From positions 2,027,950 through 2,091,949 of the forward strand of contig OZ007512.1 in assembly GCA_963931865.1 (NCBI GenBank): 64,000 nt of DNA. Reading direction: 5' to 3'. A program made the translations under genes and the position numbers. Source of the DNA: Axinella damicornis. Taxonomy: Eukaryota > Porifera > Demospongiae > Axinellida > Axinellidae. Of the stretch, positions 14,079 to 24,635 are shown one piece after another; the stretch's first letter is position 1, and each line of letters opens with the position of its first letter. The notes below the pieces were generated by a model. That model was not told the origin of the DNA. It was given only the letters and a program-made list of their open reading frames with translations, and ran no database searches.

Positions 14079-14229
14079 GTGTCTGTCATGTCCAGCTTTG
14101 CCCGAACTAGTCTGGATACAGTGGGACAACACGGGATATCCCAGAATGACCAGGACTTTATTCCAGACTCCTGGAAATCCTAGCAGATAGCCATCCTACA
14201 TGTAGTTGTAATATCATTGCCTATAGCTA

Positions 14230-14590
14230 GGATGTCTCCCAGGACATCCTGGTAACACAGGCAGTGCTGTCCAAGTATCCTGGATGTCCGGACACTCCGG
14301 GACATCCTGGTAACACAGGCAGAGCTGTCCAGTGTCTGAGATGTCCAGACACTCCGGGACATCCTGGTAACACAGGCAGTGCTGTCCAAGTATCCTGGAT
14401 GTCCGGACACTCCGGGACATCCTGGTAACACAGGCAGAGCTGTCCAGTGTCTGAGATGTCCGGACACTCCGGGACATCCTGGTAACACAGGCAGAGCTGT
14501 CCAGTGTCTGAGATGTCCGGACACTCCGGGACATCCTGGTAACACAGGCAGTGCTGTCCAGTGTCTGAGATGTCTGGACACTCCCGGTAT
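14230..14590. repeat. 57-58-bp minisatellite, six units
   Basis: Units begin GACATCCTGGTAACACAGGC at 14243, 14301, 14358, 14416, 14473 and 14530. Two alternating unit types (CAAGTATCCTGGATG and CAGTGTCTGAGATG) suggest duplication of a dimer. Open frames across it come from repetition; there is no start, family match or splice context. Confidence 0.85.
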
Positions 14591-14594
14591 ATGT

Positions 14595-15230
14595 ACGTAT
14601 AAGGGGTGAGGGGTGTGAGGTGCGTGGGTAAGGGGGTAAGGGGGTGTAAGGAGTGAGGGTAAGGGGGTGTGAGGGGTGAGGGTAAGGGGGTGTGAGGGGT
14701 GAGGGTAAGGAGGGGTGAGGGTAAGGGGTTGTGAGGGGTGAAGGTAAGGGGGTGTGAGGGGTGAGGGTAAGGAGGGGTGAGGGTAAGGGGGTGTGAGGGG
14801 TGAGGCCCTACTAGAAATGTCTTGTAAGATCTCGCAAGGTGTTCCAAAAGCTTGCAAGAACTTGTAAGATCTTGCAAGCTTTTGGAACACCTTGCAAGAT
14901 CTTACAAGACATTTCTAGTAGGGGGGTAAGGAGGGGTGAGGGTAAGGGGGTGTGAGGGGTGAAGGTAAGGGGGTGTGAGGGGTGAGGGTAAGGAGGGGTG
15001 AGGGTAAGGGGGTGTGAGGGGTGAGGGTAAAGGGATGTGAGGGTAAGGGGGTGTGAGGGGTGAGAGTAAGGGGTGTGAGGGTGAGGGTAAGGGGGTACGT
15101 GTGAGGGGTGAGGGTAAAGGGGTGTGAGGGGTGAGGGTAAAGGGATGTGAGGGTAAGGAGGTGTGAGTGTATCCAGTATGAGTGGTAGTGTGAGGGTGTT
15201 AGGGGCATCGGGGGATAGGGGGTGTGGAGT
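14595..15230. repeat. GGTGAGGGTAAGG minisatellite
   Basis: Irregular tandem array of units such as GGGGTGAGGGTAAGGGGGTGTGA, interrupted by the hairpin at 14806-14923. Strongly strand-asymmetric (G-rich on plus). Confidence 0.85.
14806..14923. mobile_element. 118-bp near-perfect palindrome inside the minisatellite
   Basis: The arms start CCCTACTAGAAATGTCTTGT and are mirrored to 14923, with the centre at ACTTGTAAGA. The sequence is unrelated to the GGTGAGGGTAAGG array that continues in the same register on both sides. This looks like a small foldback element that landed in the array. A target duplication cannot be read because the flanks are repetitive. Confidence 0.6.
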
Positions 15231-15575
15231 GTGACGGTGAGGGTGATTGTGATTGTAACCAATGCGTATACTCGTCACATTCGTAGCATCAGTCATACTG
15301 TAACGCTGAATTCTCACCTGTATTGTTTTCATGTTACCGATACCTCCTCTATATCGTGATACCTAGCGTGGGTATACCCAACATAGGTATTGTGATACCT
15401 ATAGCATGGATAACATGACATATACGTGGAGGTAAGTATCGGCCAGCTCTATGGATCTGATTTCATTGGAACCACTTTTAAATTATATGCGTATATACGT
15501 ACCCTGTTTACATAACCACACCAAACAATCGCAACCCCTCAGTGCCCGGGTCAGAGGTGGTACGTAGCACAGTTT

Positions 15576-15651
15576 TAGCCTCGTTCCCAGGCTGTCCCAC
15601 ATGCAAACAAATAGCAACCGGAGGCTGGGTGGGGGGCTGGGAGACGAGGCT
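15576..15651. mobile_element. TAGCCTCG-family TIR element
   Basis: TAGCCTCGTTCCCAGGCTG at the left and a diverged CTGGGAGACGAGGCT at the right; a sub-terminal ATAGCAACCGGAGG centre. No clear flanking duplication. Confidence 0.5.
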
Positions 15652-15689
15652 GGCATGGTTTAGTACAATGATTTCAGTACTGGTCAGCC

Positions 15690-16260
15690 AGATAATGTGA
15701 ATCCTGGCAGCCCGTCCTGAAACCCTGCCAGCCCGAGCTGAAACCCTGCCAGCCTGTCCTGCAACCCTGCCAGCCTGTCCTGCAACCCTGCCAGCCCATC
15801 CTGCAAACCCTGCCAGCCCGAGCTGAAACCCTGCCAGCCTGTCCTGCAACCCTGCCAGCCTGTCCTGCAACCCTGCCAGCCCATCCTGCAAACCCTGCCA
15901 GCCCGTCCTGCAAGCCTGCCAGACCGTCCTGCAAGCCTCCTGCCAGCATGTCCTGCAAACCCTTCCAGACCGTCCTGCAAACCCTGCCAGCCCGTCCTGC
16001 AAGCCTCCTGCCAGCCCGTCCTGCAAACCCTGCCAGCCCGTCCTGCAAACCCTGCCAGCCCGTCCTGCAAACCCTGCCAGCCTGTCCTGCAAGCCTCCTG
16101 CCAGCCCGTCCTGCAAACCCTGCCAGCCCATCCTGCAACCCTGCCAGCCCGTCCTGCAAACCCTGCCAGCCCGTCCTGCAACTCTGCCAGCCTGTCCTAC
16201 AAACCCTGCCAGCCCGTCCTGCAAGCCTGTCTGTCTGTCCTGAAACCCTGCTAGCGCTGT
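15690..16260. repeat. 20-21-bp CCCTGCCAGCCCGTCCTGCAA minisatellite
   Basis: Roughly 27 tandem units of the type CTGCCAGCCYGTCCTGCAA, with higher-order groups (for example GCAAGCCTCCTGCCAG variants recurring). Frames of up to 238 codons on the minus strand are artefacts of the repeat. Confidence 0.9.
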
Positions 16261-16309
16261 CCTGAATCCTGCAAGTAAGAAAAATTCTCAAGTGATGGCT
16301 ACCTCCTGA

Positions 16310-16500
16310 AAACCAAAGAAACCGGAGGCAATCCCTTTACTCATCTTCAGTTCCGTCCGATTCAGAATTTAGGGATGGGATGGGATGGGACGTACTGAGG
16401 ATGGGTAATCATTACCCATCCTCAGTCCCATCCCATCCCTAAATACTGAATGGGACGGAACTGAGGATGAGTGAGTAAAGGGATTGCCTCTTGTTTCTTT
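16310..16500. mobile_element. Foldback element (hairpin), about 190 bp
   Basis: The left arm (GAGGCAATCCCTTTACTCATC, then GTTCCGTCC, then AGGGATGGGATGGGA) is mirrored to about 16500, with the tip at GGGTAATCATTACCC near 16410. Arms are nearly complementary throughout, so RNA or single strands would form a long hairpin. Confidence 0.65.
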
Positions 16501-16649
16501 GTTTTTTCGTAATGGCATTTCCCCATGCTTTGGCTATAGAGGCAGAGTAGGACAGCCATCACTTAAATCCCTTATGAATAATGTGTAGACCCTTAATAAG
16601 TGTTTGCAAGGAAATTCTTCATGATGAAAAGGGATGGGTGTGAAATGCA

Positions 16650-16707
16650 TAGCCTCGTTCCCATGCCCACGCGCCGAAAGGCTGGGCGGGGCCTGGGAAC
16701 GAGGCTA
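16650..16707. mobile_element. 58-bp TAGCCTCG-family element with perfect 9-bp TSD
   Basis: The ends TAGCCTCGTTCCCATGCC and GGCCTGGGAACGAGGCTA surround a short centre. TGAAATGCA is duplicated exactly at 16641-16649 and 16708-16716. 16730-16812 after it holds four near-copies of a 21-bp unit (GATAATGAGATCTAATTGCTA). Confidence 0.85.
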
Positions 16708-16842
16708 TGAAATGCATAATATATGATAATGAGATCTAATTGCTACGATAATGAGATCTAATTGCTACGATAATAAGATCTAATTGCTACGATAATAAGA
16801 TCTAATTGCTACGAATATTGCTGAGCACAGTAACATGTCTCT

Positions 16843-16946
16843 TAGCCTTGTTCCCAGTACCACGCCCAGCTTTTCGTCGCTTGCAGTCCGCGCTTTACCG
16901 TACTGCAAGCGACGAAAAGCTGGGCGTGGGACTGGGAACGAGGCTA
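16843..16946. mobile_element. TAGCCTCG-family element with perfect 9-bp TSD
   Basis: Inverted ends (TAGCCTTGTTCCCAG and CTGGGAACGAGGCTA) with sub-terminal CACGCCCAGCTTTTCGTCGC mirrored around GCGCTTTACCG. CATGTCTCT is duplicated exactly at 16834-16842 and 16947-16955. Confidence 0.85.
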
Positions 16947-16994
16947 CATGTCTCTGGTGTCTGTACTGGTAGCAGCAGCTAATGGGTACAGCAA

Positions 16995-17129
16995 TTTGCT
17001 GAGATCTTGCAAATTCAGCAAAACGAAAACCGAAAACCGTTACTGAGCATGTGCAGTATTTCAAAAACAGGGTGTGCGCATGCTCAGTAGCGGTTTTCGT
17101 TTCTGCTGAATTTGCAAGATCTCAGCAAA
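16995..17129. mobile_element. Foldback element, 135 bp
   Basis: TTTGCTGAGATCTTGCAAAT at the left is mirrored by the sequence ending at 17129; CGAAAACCG and TGAGCATG blocks are also inverted. No TSD is evident. Confidence 0.6.
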
Positions 17130-17354
17130 CCGCTGTATGGACATGTAGTAGACCTGTCCGCTACAAATATTATTATTTACTACCAGGACTGCATACAATG
17201 ATATGATGGTGGAGAACTGGCAGACAGACACTATAATCCTTGTGGTTCAAGAGTAGCTGGGACGTGTACAAGATAAGATGAACATAGTGACGGAAAAAGA
17301 GATCGTGACCTTCAAAACGCGAATCTACCTGAGGCATGGCAGCCCTGTACTCAT

Positions 17355-17545
17355 GTGTGAATTAGTCTCATGCCCAGCCGGAAACCTACGGATTATCCGT
17401 CTGGCGATTTTCAGCAACATTCTCGGTCTTCATTTAATATTCACAGCTCAGCTACACTGTAACCGCCTGAAACCGGACGGAACCGGAAGTCCTACGCCTG
17501 AAATAATATAGGTAATTGCAAGAGAAATTTGAATTCTCTCTACTA
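17355..17545. mobile_element. Solo end of the TAGTCTCG-type element seen at 37715
   Basis: TAGTCTCATGCCCAGCCGG at the left, then blocks in inverse order to 37880-38050 (AACATTCTCGGTCTTCATTT, GAAACCGGACGGAACCGGAAG, TTGCAAGAGAAATTTGA). It is therefore a partial, reversed copy of that 340-bp element. 17545-18340 holds nothing else I can name. Confidence 0.6.
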
Positions 17546-18353
17546 ACAAATTCTCGCTGACAGTCTGAGGTTTCTACACAAAGTTGCCATGCAGACCCTC
17601 TTTGGGTTGGCATCTGGGCACTAGACTATGTGTGAATGTGCTCATACCACTAAACTGCTTGTAGTTAGACTGCAGTAATAACACCAGATGTACAGTGGTA
17701 CACTATTGTGAACACTGTCACTCCTTAATTGTCATTACTATGACCACCAGTTGGTGTATTAAGGTATTTATGGTCAAACTTACTCACAAGCTGTATAGAC
17801 CACATAATTATATTCACATTTCTCAACCGGGTCTGGACAAAGAATCTAATGCCTTTGTAACCTATTACCACATAAACAATAGTTATGCCATCTGCTAAAA
17901 CTTCTTCTTATAAAAAACCAGCAAGCATGCTCAGATTTAGCTGTAACCTCTCACCGCAGTGTTTGTCGCTTTGTAGTTTGTACTGCAAACAACAAACAAT
18001 GGGCACTGCAATCAGCAAACGCTGTACGTCATGAAAACAAAGCCACGCCTCCATGATGGCAGAGTCACAATAGATCTTGACAAGAACAGGTTGGTAGAAA
18101 TTCCTCATAGCGGTAGGAACCACCAGACGACAGATTCACAAGGATTCTGTTAGTGTACCAAACGCAGCCATCACAAGCAAAAGAACACAAAATGCGATTG
18201 CATTTGGATTGTGCATGCGCAATTGGCGAGCTAACCCTGCACCCAGGCCCCCACGCGGAGCGCAGAAGTTCCGTGTTCCACGTGCGGTGGCCCTGGGTAT
18301 GAAGCTAGGGGTGAGCCTGGGTATGAGGTTTTGAGACTCCGTGCAGTATAGCT

Positions 18354-18451
18354 AGCCGTATTCCCAGCCCTCCGCCCAGATTTTATCTTGCAACCATGGA
18401 TTTCTCCACTGCTGTGAGATAAAATCTGGGCAGAGGCCTGAGAACAAGGCT
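18354..18451. mobile_element. TAGCCTCG-family element with perfect 9-bp TSD
   Basis: The ends AGCCGTATTCCCAGCCC and GGCCTGAGAACAAGGCT enclose inverted CCAGATTTTATCTTGCA blocks. AGTATAGCT is duplicated exactly at 18345-18353 and 18452-18460. Confidence 0.8.
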
Positions 18452-18464
18452 AGTATAGCTGTCG

Positions 18465-18602
18465 AAGATAGGTTCTATGCAGCCTGGTGTGTAGATATTG
18501 CAGTTGTTTGCTTTTACACAGGCTTAGGAATTAATTAAAGAAAGGAGGTGAAAAATCTGGAGTCGCCAGGAATCGAACCTGGGTCGCTCGCATCGTATGG
18601 CT
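18465..18602 (-). mobile_element. tRNA-derived SINE, 3' part
   Basis: On the minus strand it begins inside a tRNA-like anticodon arm, then a complete T-arm (CCAGG TTCGATT CCTGG) and acceptor half CGACTCC. A tail follows: AGATTTTTCACCTCCTTTCTTT, then GTGTAAAAGCAAACAACTGC. The tail is shared with 18900-19030. The 5' tRNA half is missing; an unrelated TAGCCTCG-type element lies at 18609-18661. Confidence 0.65.
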
Positions 18603-18899
18603 CCTCCCTAGCCTCGACGGCTGCGAGATAAAGTCTGGGCGGAGGCCTGGGAACGAGGCTAACTCCCCCCTGACGGAGAGGTGTTTCCGGTTGACTCCTA
18701 GCGGGGTTCTGACGGCACATACTAGTAGTGACATAAATCCACTTTTATATGGCTCCTCCTCTGATGAGGTGTTTCCGGTCGACTCCTAGTGGGGTTCTGA
18801 CGGCACATATAGAGTAGTGGTCGGCTGGGTATGAGACTGTTGTATTTCGGTACTGCCCATGCTGTATAAGAAAGGAGGTGGGGGGTCTGGTTGTTGCCT

Positions 18900-19030
18900 G
18901 GAGTTGTGGCCTAGTGGTTAAGGCACTCGTGGCTCATGCGAGCGGTTCAATTCCTGGCGACTCCAGATTTTTCACCTCCTTTCTTTCCTAAGCCTGTGTA
19001 AAAGCAAACAACTGCAATAGTATAGCTGTC
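18900..19030 (+). mobile_element. tRNA-derived SINE with box A and box B
   Basis: 18900-18967 folds like a tRNA: acceptor GGAGTTG pairs with CGACTCC, the D-arm is GCC TAGTGGTTAA GGC (box A), and the anticodon stem is CTCGT/GCGAG. GGTTCAATTCC is box B. The T-stem and variable loop have lost bases compared with the copy at 18465-18602, and base 33 is not T, so this is not a functional tRNA. The D-arm and acceptor most resemble tRNA-Ser or tRNA-Leu types. The SINE tail continues to about 19030. Confidence 0.7.
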
Positions 19031-19172
19031 CTCTGGTGAGTTAGCCAGTGCTGCCACACCCACATGTAACCACGCCCACATGTAGCCACGCCCACATGTA
19101 ACCATAGTGATGACAGTGATCAAATTTATATTCACTTGCTTGCACAACACAATCAGCACTGTTTTCAACAAG

Positions 19173-21047
19173 TTACAAGTTCTTTGCCAGGAAAACCTGC
19201 ATGTTGATCTCGTCTGGGTTAACACAAGATCCCAGTCCACCTGGGTCACCATCGCTCGTGCTACTGAACACTCTCTCCGCCGTCTTGCTAGTAGCGCAGA
19301 TGCAGAGATATTTCCTCGCTAACTTTGCAAGACTTGGGTGGATACTCTCGTTCATCCTCCACCAATCCAGAGGGTCTGAGTCCACGTCTGGCTGAGGGAC
19401 TTGCAGGTATCGCTCGATTTCCTGTTGGATGGCTTCCACTGGGGTCGTGACAGACGAAATGCTCACTCTCCCCTTTGACTTCTTCAAAATGTCGCTCAAT
19501 TTCCTCTTCTTGGTAGGTGGTACAATTTCTTGTGACGACTGCTCCACAGCTGAAGTTTGCGGCTGTTCTTCTCGTGCCTCACTAGCGATCTTCTCTCTCA
19601 CTCCGACCAGGTCAGTTTTGTCAATATAGTCAGTCCGGAAGCGTGGATCAAGAAACGTGGCCACTCCAAGGAGCATACTAACAGCAGGGTCGGCATATTT
19701 GCACTCCATGTACAGCATCACTCGGTGCTTGATATCGAGAGTGAGCTGTGAATCACCCTCAGCCTTAATCAGGATCTCCTCCCGCATGTGTTGCAGAAGT
19801 GGCTTGATTGCCGAAACCATCACGTAGTTCTTGTCCAACAAAACATCAACAAACTCTCTCAGAGGATCGAGAGCTCTCTTCACAGAACGGAGCACATCAA
19901 TGTCCCTCCAGCTGGGGAGAAGGTGCGAGCTCAGAACCTGACACAGCGCTGATTCTTGCTCAAGAATCCGGTCAATCATTATCTGTTGCGAACCCCACTG
20001 TGTCGTGTTATCGGCAACTAGGGAATGGTACGGCAGTCCATGGTCGACCTGGGCTCTGGTAAGCTCTATCCTCTTCCTCCAATTGTGGCAAAAGGTACTG
20101 ACAAGCTTGCGACACACCCCGAGAGCTTGGTTCACACTTCGATCGTCCTTCATGGAGCTTGTGACCGCTGCTTGTAAGTTATTTCCAAAGCACGACAGAA
20201 GCAGGGAAGAGGCGGGGGCTACACTTGCATCACTGGTTACACAGATCTGTTTCTCGACAGCCAGACCCCATGGCTCCAAGACAGTTGGGATGGCTTCGGC
20301 AAAGATACTGCCTCGATGATCTTCGTGGAAGAAAAGTGTATGGATGTACCTGCTATGCAGCTTCCAGTCCGCCCCTATGAAGTGTACCGTGTAGCACAGG
20401 TACTGCTCCATGGACTCTACCGTGGCAGAAAAATGTTCTGCTTGCTGCAGTTCGCTGGCTACAACTGCTCTTGTTTGCTCGTAGAGGGTCGGTATCACGG
20501 TATTGCTCATGTATTTGCTGGTCGGGAGCTCGTATCCAGAATCGAACGCGCGAAGCAGATCGCTAAAGGCAGGACTCTCCACCAAGCGAAAGGGCATCAG
20601 TTCTTTAGCCATACAGCGTGCAACAGCATCGGTGAGCGTCTTCCACTTCTTGCTTCTCTGGCAATACGTTGCGGACGGCTGGAGAATCGAATCGGCTGCG
20701 CTCTGTTCAACGGTCAAGGGTTGTGCCGAGGAGGACGTTGGCGTAGTGGCAGTGCTACCTGTAGCATTGGATGCTTGCACCTTCAACTGGGAGTGGATGT
20801 CGCGGTGATGGATGCGGAGATGTGTGAACAGGTTGGAGGTGTTACCTCCCTTGCACGACACTGGGCTCGCGCATAATTTACACATTGCCTTGTTGGTGTT
20901 CGCAGGGATCCCAATACCGTTCGGCACAAAGCCGAAAAACCACCACACCTTGGAAGTCGAGTTCGGCTTCGTTACTAGATGTTGGAGAGGACTCTCGATC
21001 TCTCGATCGCCTTCGAATTCGCTGTAGATTTCACTCGCCATTTTCAT
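19173..21047 (-). CDS. hAT-superfamily transposase with BED zinc finger (ZBED-like)
   Basis: An intronless frame of 624 codons; MKMASEIYSEF at the start, with a second in-frame ATG two codons later. Residues about 33-85 form a BED finger: KVWWFFGF, then CKLC, then NTSNLFTHLRIHH (C2H2 spacing). The RNase H-like catalytic core follows: an acidic residue in VTSDAS (about 270), a second in VADNTTQWGS (about 350), and a glutamate in TAERVFS near the end. The family's C-terminal dimerisation motif is present (PLDWWRMNESIHPSLAKLAR ... ERVFSS ... MQVFLAKNL). The usual CxxH after the first aspartate reads CFGNN, so that position is changed. It would act in the nucleus as a cut-and-paste transposase or as a domesticated DNA-binding protein. 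I found no matching terminal inverted repeats or 8-bp duplication around it. The lack of stops suggests recent activity or selection. Confidence 0.85.
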   Translation of the reverse strand: MKMASEIYSEFEGDREIESPLQHLVTKPNSTSKVWWFFGFVPNGIGIPANTNKAMCKLCASPVSCKGGNTSNLFTHLRIHHRDIHSQLKVQASNATGSTATTPTSSSAQPLTVEQSAADSILQPSATYCQRSKKWKTLTDAVARCMAKELMPFRLVESPAFSDLLRAFDSGYELPTSKYMSNTVIPTLYEQTRAVVASELQQAEHFSATVESMEQYLCYTVHFIGADWKLHSRYIHTLFFHEDHRGSIFAEAIPTVLEPWGLAVEKQICVTSDASVAPASSLLLSCFGNNLQAAVTSSMKDDRSVNQALGVCRKLVSTFCHNWRKRIELTRAQVDHGLPYHSLVADNTTQWGSQQIMIDRILEQESALCQVLSSHLLPSWRDIDVLRSVKRALDPLREFVDVLLDKNYVMVSAIKPLLQHMREEILIKAEGDSQLTLDIKHRVMLYMECKYADPAVSMLLGVATFLDPRFRTDYIDKTDLVGVREKIASEAREEQPQTSAVEQSSQEIVPPTKKRKLSDILKKSKGRVSISSVTTPVEAIQQEIERYLQVPQPDVDSDPLDWWRMNESIHPSLAKLARKYLCICATSKTAERVFSSTSDGDPGGLGSCVNPDEINMQVFLAKNL

Positions 21048-21694
21048 TCACTTGGATCATTATACTCACTGAGAAACCGTATTACAATATTACTATTGAT
21101 GTTACCGAAAACCGCAAAATTTTAATGAGCCGATGGTCGTTTAGTCATGTGGGTGTGTATAGTCATATGATCACAGATAAATATATGTGGTGTAGTATAG
21201 TTCCGGCCGGAATTCCATACCCACGACGCGCGCGACTTTAATAATTAACTTCAATGACGGCATCGCGATTTAATTTACCGATGCGTCTGTTTTACAACAG
21301 AGTACTCTCGCGATCTACGCGTTAGGATCAGCGTGAGCTTAGCAGGTAAAGCGATCGTTGGAAGACGGCTGGCAGCTGCTTTCTCCCGCAGCATCGCCAA
21401 GACAAGTTGTACACCGGCGTACCACCGCCGCGATGACTTAGCTAGAATACAATAGTCTCTCGGCCAGACTATCCACAGTGTAGTTGTACCGGTATCGCCT
21501 TTGAATTTATTATGGCGGTCTGATTCTCCTGGGTCATGTAGCCACCTCCGCGGTAAGTTGGTTTCTGGGAGCCAGGCTCTTTTGTACAATAATTATGCGT
21601 CATATTGGAGCCAGGGAACGAGATAGCTACATGGTCGATACCAACCATGGTTCAGGGAAGTGTAGTTTTCCTTTTAGCTACATGCAGTGTAGGG

Positions 21695-22465
21695 GGAGAG
21701 AGAGGTTGTGAGGGGAGTACATTGTGGGTGGTGTGTGATCATGAAGGGGTGAGAAGGAGGACCGATTCGTGGGAGGAGTGAGGGGTAGGAGGGGTGAGGA
21801 GGAGGTACATGTAGGTGACGGTTGGGAGGGGTGAGGAGGTAGGAGGTGACGGTTGGGAGGAGGGGGGTGAAGGGTGAGAGTGGAAGGAGTGAGGAGGTAG
21901 GAAGAAGAGAGAGTGGGAGGAGTGAGGAGGAAGTGAAGGGTGAGAGTGGGAGGAAGTGGAGGGTGGGAGGAGTGAGGAGGAAGTGAAGGGTGGGAGTGGG
22001 AGGAAGTGAAGGGTGGGAGTGGGAGGAAGTGAAGGGTGGGAGGAGTGAGGAGGAAGTGGAGGGTGGGAGTGGGAGGAAATGAAGGGTGGGAGTGGGAAGA
22101 AGTGAAGGGTGAGAGTGGGAGGAAGTGCCTGAGGAGGAAGTGAAGGGTGAGAGTGGGAGGAGTGAGGAGGAAGTGGAGGGTGGGAGGAAATGAAGGGGGG
22201 AGTAGGAAGAAGTGAAGGGTGGGAGTGGGAGGAAGTGAAGGGTGGGAGTGGGAGGAAGTGAAGGGTGGGAGTGGGAGGAGTGAGGAGGAAGTGAAGGGTG
22301 AGAGTGGGAGGAAGTGAAGGGTGAGAGTGGGTGGAAGTGAAGGGTGAGAGTGGTACCGGTGGAGGTAGGAGTGAGTGGTAGGGGCAAGGAGGAGATAGGA
22401 GGTGAAGGGTGAGCTCTAGAGTGGGAGGGGTGAGGAGGAGGTGAAAGGTGACCAGGAGTGAATGG
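21695..22465. repeat. GGGAGGAAGTGAAGGGTGAGAGT minisatellite
   Basis: Purine-rich tandem array of 20-30-bp units built from GGGAGGAAGTGAAGGGTG. Long Pro/Ser/His frames on the minus strand are artefacts. 21048-21690 to its left holds no feature I can support. Confidence 0.9.
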
Positions 22466-22469
22466 AAGG

Positions 22470-23515
22470 TGAACAGATTCTAAAGTGACATGAACCGTGT
22501 GACCTCACAACGTCTCTCCAAATTTTGCTGCAGGACAATGAACGTGTCTAACTTCCTAACTGCATCACCCTCCACATGAACACACACGTACGGACCAACC
22601 TTTCTCTGCTGTACCCCACACAATGTCATATACATGCAGTGTATATACGTGTTGTAGATCTCATGCACTTGTAACACAATACACACAGTCAGCAATTCCA
22701 ACTTCATGTGCTATTGTTCAGGTACTTATAGAAGACCAAACACTCACTCTGTCATATTCATGGCCTGGCGGCCCATGCATACTGAAGACCCTCATCCTGA
22801 GTTAATATATAGCTACTTTGTTATGGATGCTGGTTTGGCAATCTGCTCTTGCTACGTATACCTAGGTAGCCCCTAGCTTGCTCTTTCCTGGTGACTGGAT
22901 ACGTATAATTACCCCGTGCGCATGCGCAGCAGGGGGAAGAGTGATCGGTTTGTCTGTCAGATGTAGAGCGGTTTGACCAGTGAAGGCCTTGTTGAAGGCT
23001 TATTTCAGGATAGAAGTGTCAGAGTTCAGAAAATACTAGCATCTACGTAACTCACAGACCAGAGATCTACTCAAGAGGCTGAGAAAAGCTGCGTGAAAGT
23101 CATGCTTCTAATTTATACAACTTGACCACACCCTATTTCTAACATTACTGCCACAACTTACGGTATCTCATTCTGCATGCTGATATCGCTGTATTAAAAT
23201 CGTGGCCTAGCTAGCTCATCGTGCATGCTGTATGAATAATCGGTGGTAGGCCTAAGCTTATAGCTGTCAAGTCAAATTAAGTTGCGCACGGGGTACGTGC
23301 TCTGCTGAGCACCTCTAGTATAATTATATATCTGGTTGGGCTTCATCAGTGCAGCTAGCTACCTCCCGGCCCAATTCAATCAGCAGTTCAGCAGCAGATA
23401 CAGAATTGCGCATAATATATTCCAATTGCATTCAGAGCTTTGCAGAGTCTGAGCAATTTCAAGAATGCAGTGTGTAACTTTCTTGCTATACTAAGCTTGA
23501 GCTCATGGCATACAA
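22470..23515. other. Unassigned intergenic sequence
   Basis: No open frame above 75 codons with family character, no clear repeat ends and no RNA fold that I can defend. Confidence 0.4.
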
Positions 23516-23520
23516 CAGCA

Positions 23521-23590
23521 CAAGAGCGCATGATGACATCATTGTTTTTTTCACGGCGCAAAAAGACAATGATGTCATCATGCGCTCTTG
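23521..23590. mobile_element. 70-bp hairpin with probable 7-bp duplication
   Basis: CAAGAGCGCATGATGACATC is mirrored by GATGTCATCATGCGCTCTTG around a TTTTTTCACGGCGCAAAAAG loop. AACAGCA occurs immediately left (23514-23520) and just right of it. Confidence 0.6.
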
Positions 23591-23980
23591 AACAGCATTA
23601 ACAAGGGGGACAACTTAGTATACTATGCACGTGTCCAAGGTGGACAATTTGTACTTTGTCGTGATGTTTCTGCATGGGGACCTTCATGTGTCTGCTTTGT
23701 AGTATAAGTGTCTTTATTATATTCTGTAGAATCATACTGCAATCCTATTGGTCACTGTAGTGCTTATTCCCATGGAATTATAATTCACAATATTCCAGGG
23801 CTGAACATGACTTTTACAAGACGACAACAATGAAGTGTGTTGTCTGAAAACAAACTTGACATGTGGACATGTAATTACCTACTGTAGCTAGGTAAGTAAA
23901 CAGTAATTGCAATAATCGCTGCATAGCTATAGATAGCTACTATAATTATGTATTTATTGCTGAAGTTCTGAATATAATAA

Positions 23981-24131
23981 AACAATTATTGCACGCTTCT
24001 GTGTTGGATATCAGATTTATTACTACCCTTGGAATGCAATATTCCACTCGGCCTTCGGCCTCGGGGAATATTGCATTCCTCGGGTAGTAATAAATCTTGA
24101 TATCCAACACAGTAGTGTGCAATAATTGTTT
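23981..24131. repeat. Palindrome centred on GGCCTTCGGCC
   Basis: Arms AACAATTATTGCAC, TGTTGGATATC, TTTATTACTACCC and GGAATGCAATATTCC are mirrored about 24055. A related, partly decayed version lies in CFAP96 intron 5 (about 12300-12435: TGCATTCCAAGGGCAGTAAT, GATATCCAACACAG). Confidence 0.7.
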
Positions 24132-24635
24132 AATAGGGGGCACTGCACTTCGAGGGGCATCAATATACTTGATGACCAACTCAGTTGCAACAAAACAATC
24201 GGTATCCCACCTCGCGATCGTTACGTAGCACTGTGTAGCTTAGGGTTTAGAACACTCGGGCAGTGGCTATAGCTGTGAAAGGATATCTACAGATCGAGAG
24301 ATTGGTAATACGTACAGTATACATTACAATATATTATAATATATTATGACGTCATGCAGGCAGGATGATGTGACATAATTATATGCATACACAATAGTTT
24401 AACCCTTGGTTTCCCAAGTTCTCCATTTTCAGAGAAATGTTGTATGTTAGTATGAATTTATTATGGGTGTTTAATACAGGCATTCCCAATTTATATTGTA
24501 CCCCGTCTTACTCGAGGTACATTGTTACGATAGATACTGGTATTTAGCAAGATTGTGATCAAAGATTATTATTTCAGCCTAATGATAAGTGTTGGAGTCA
24601 TAATATATACGTAAGAAGTTGGTTAGCTTGTACAC

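Noticed and set aside
14230..14590. CRISPR-like direct repeats (also 53877-54810)
   Set aside because: Units are contiguous tandem repeats without unique spacers, in an animal genome with introns.
15508..16291. Minus-strand frames of 165-238 codons with AGRVCRTGWQ repeats
   Set aside because: Product of the 20-21-bp minisatellite; no intact gene context.
18900..18967. Functional tRNA gene
   Set aside because: Acceptor, D and anticodon stems pair, but the T-stem and variable loop are damaged, base 33 is not T, and a related copy shares a SINE tail.
21674..22387. 237-codon Ser/Pro/His/Leu frame
   Set aside because: Product of the GA-rich minisatellite.
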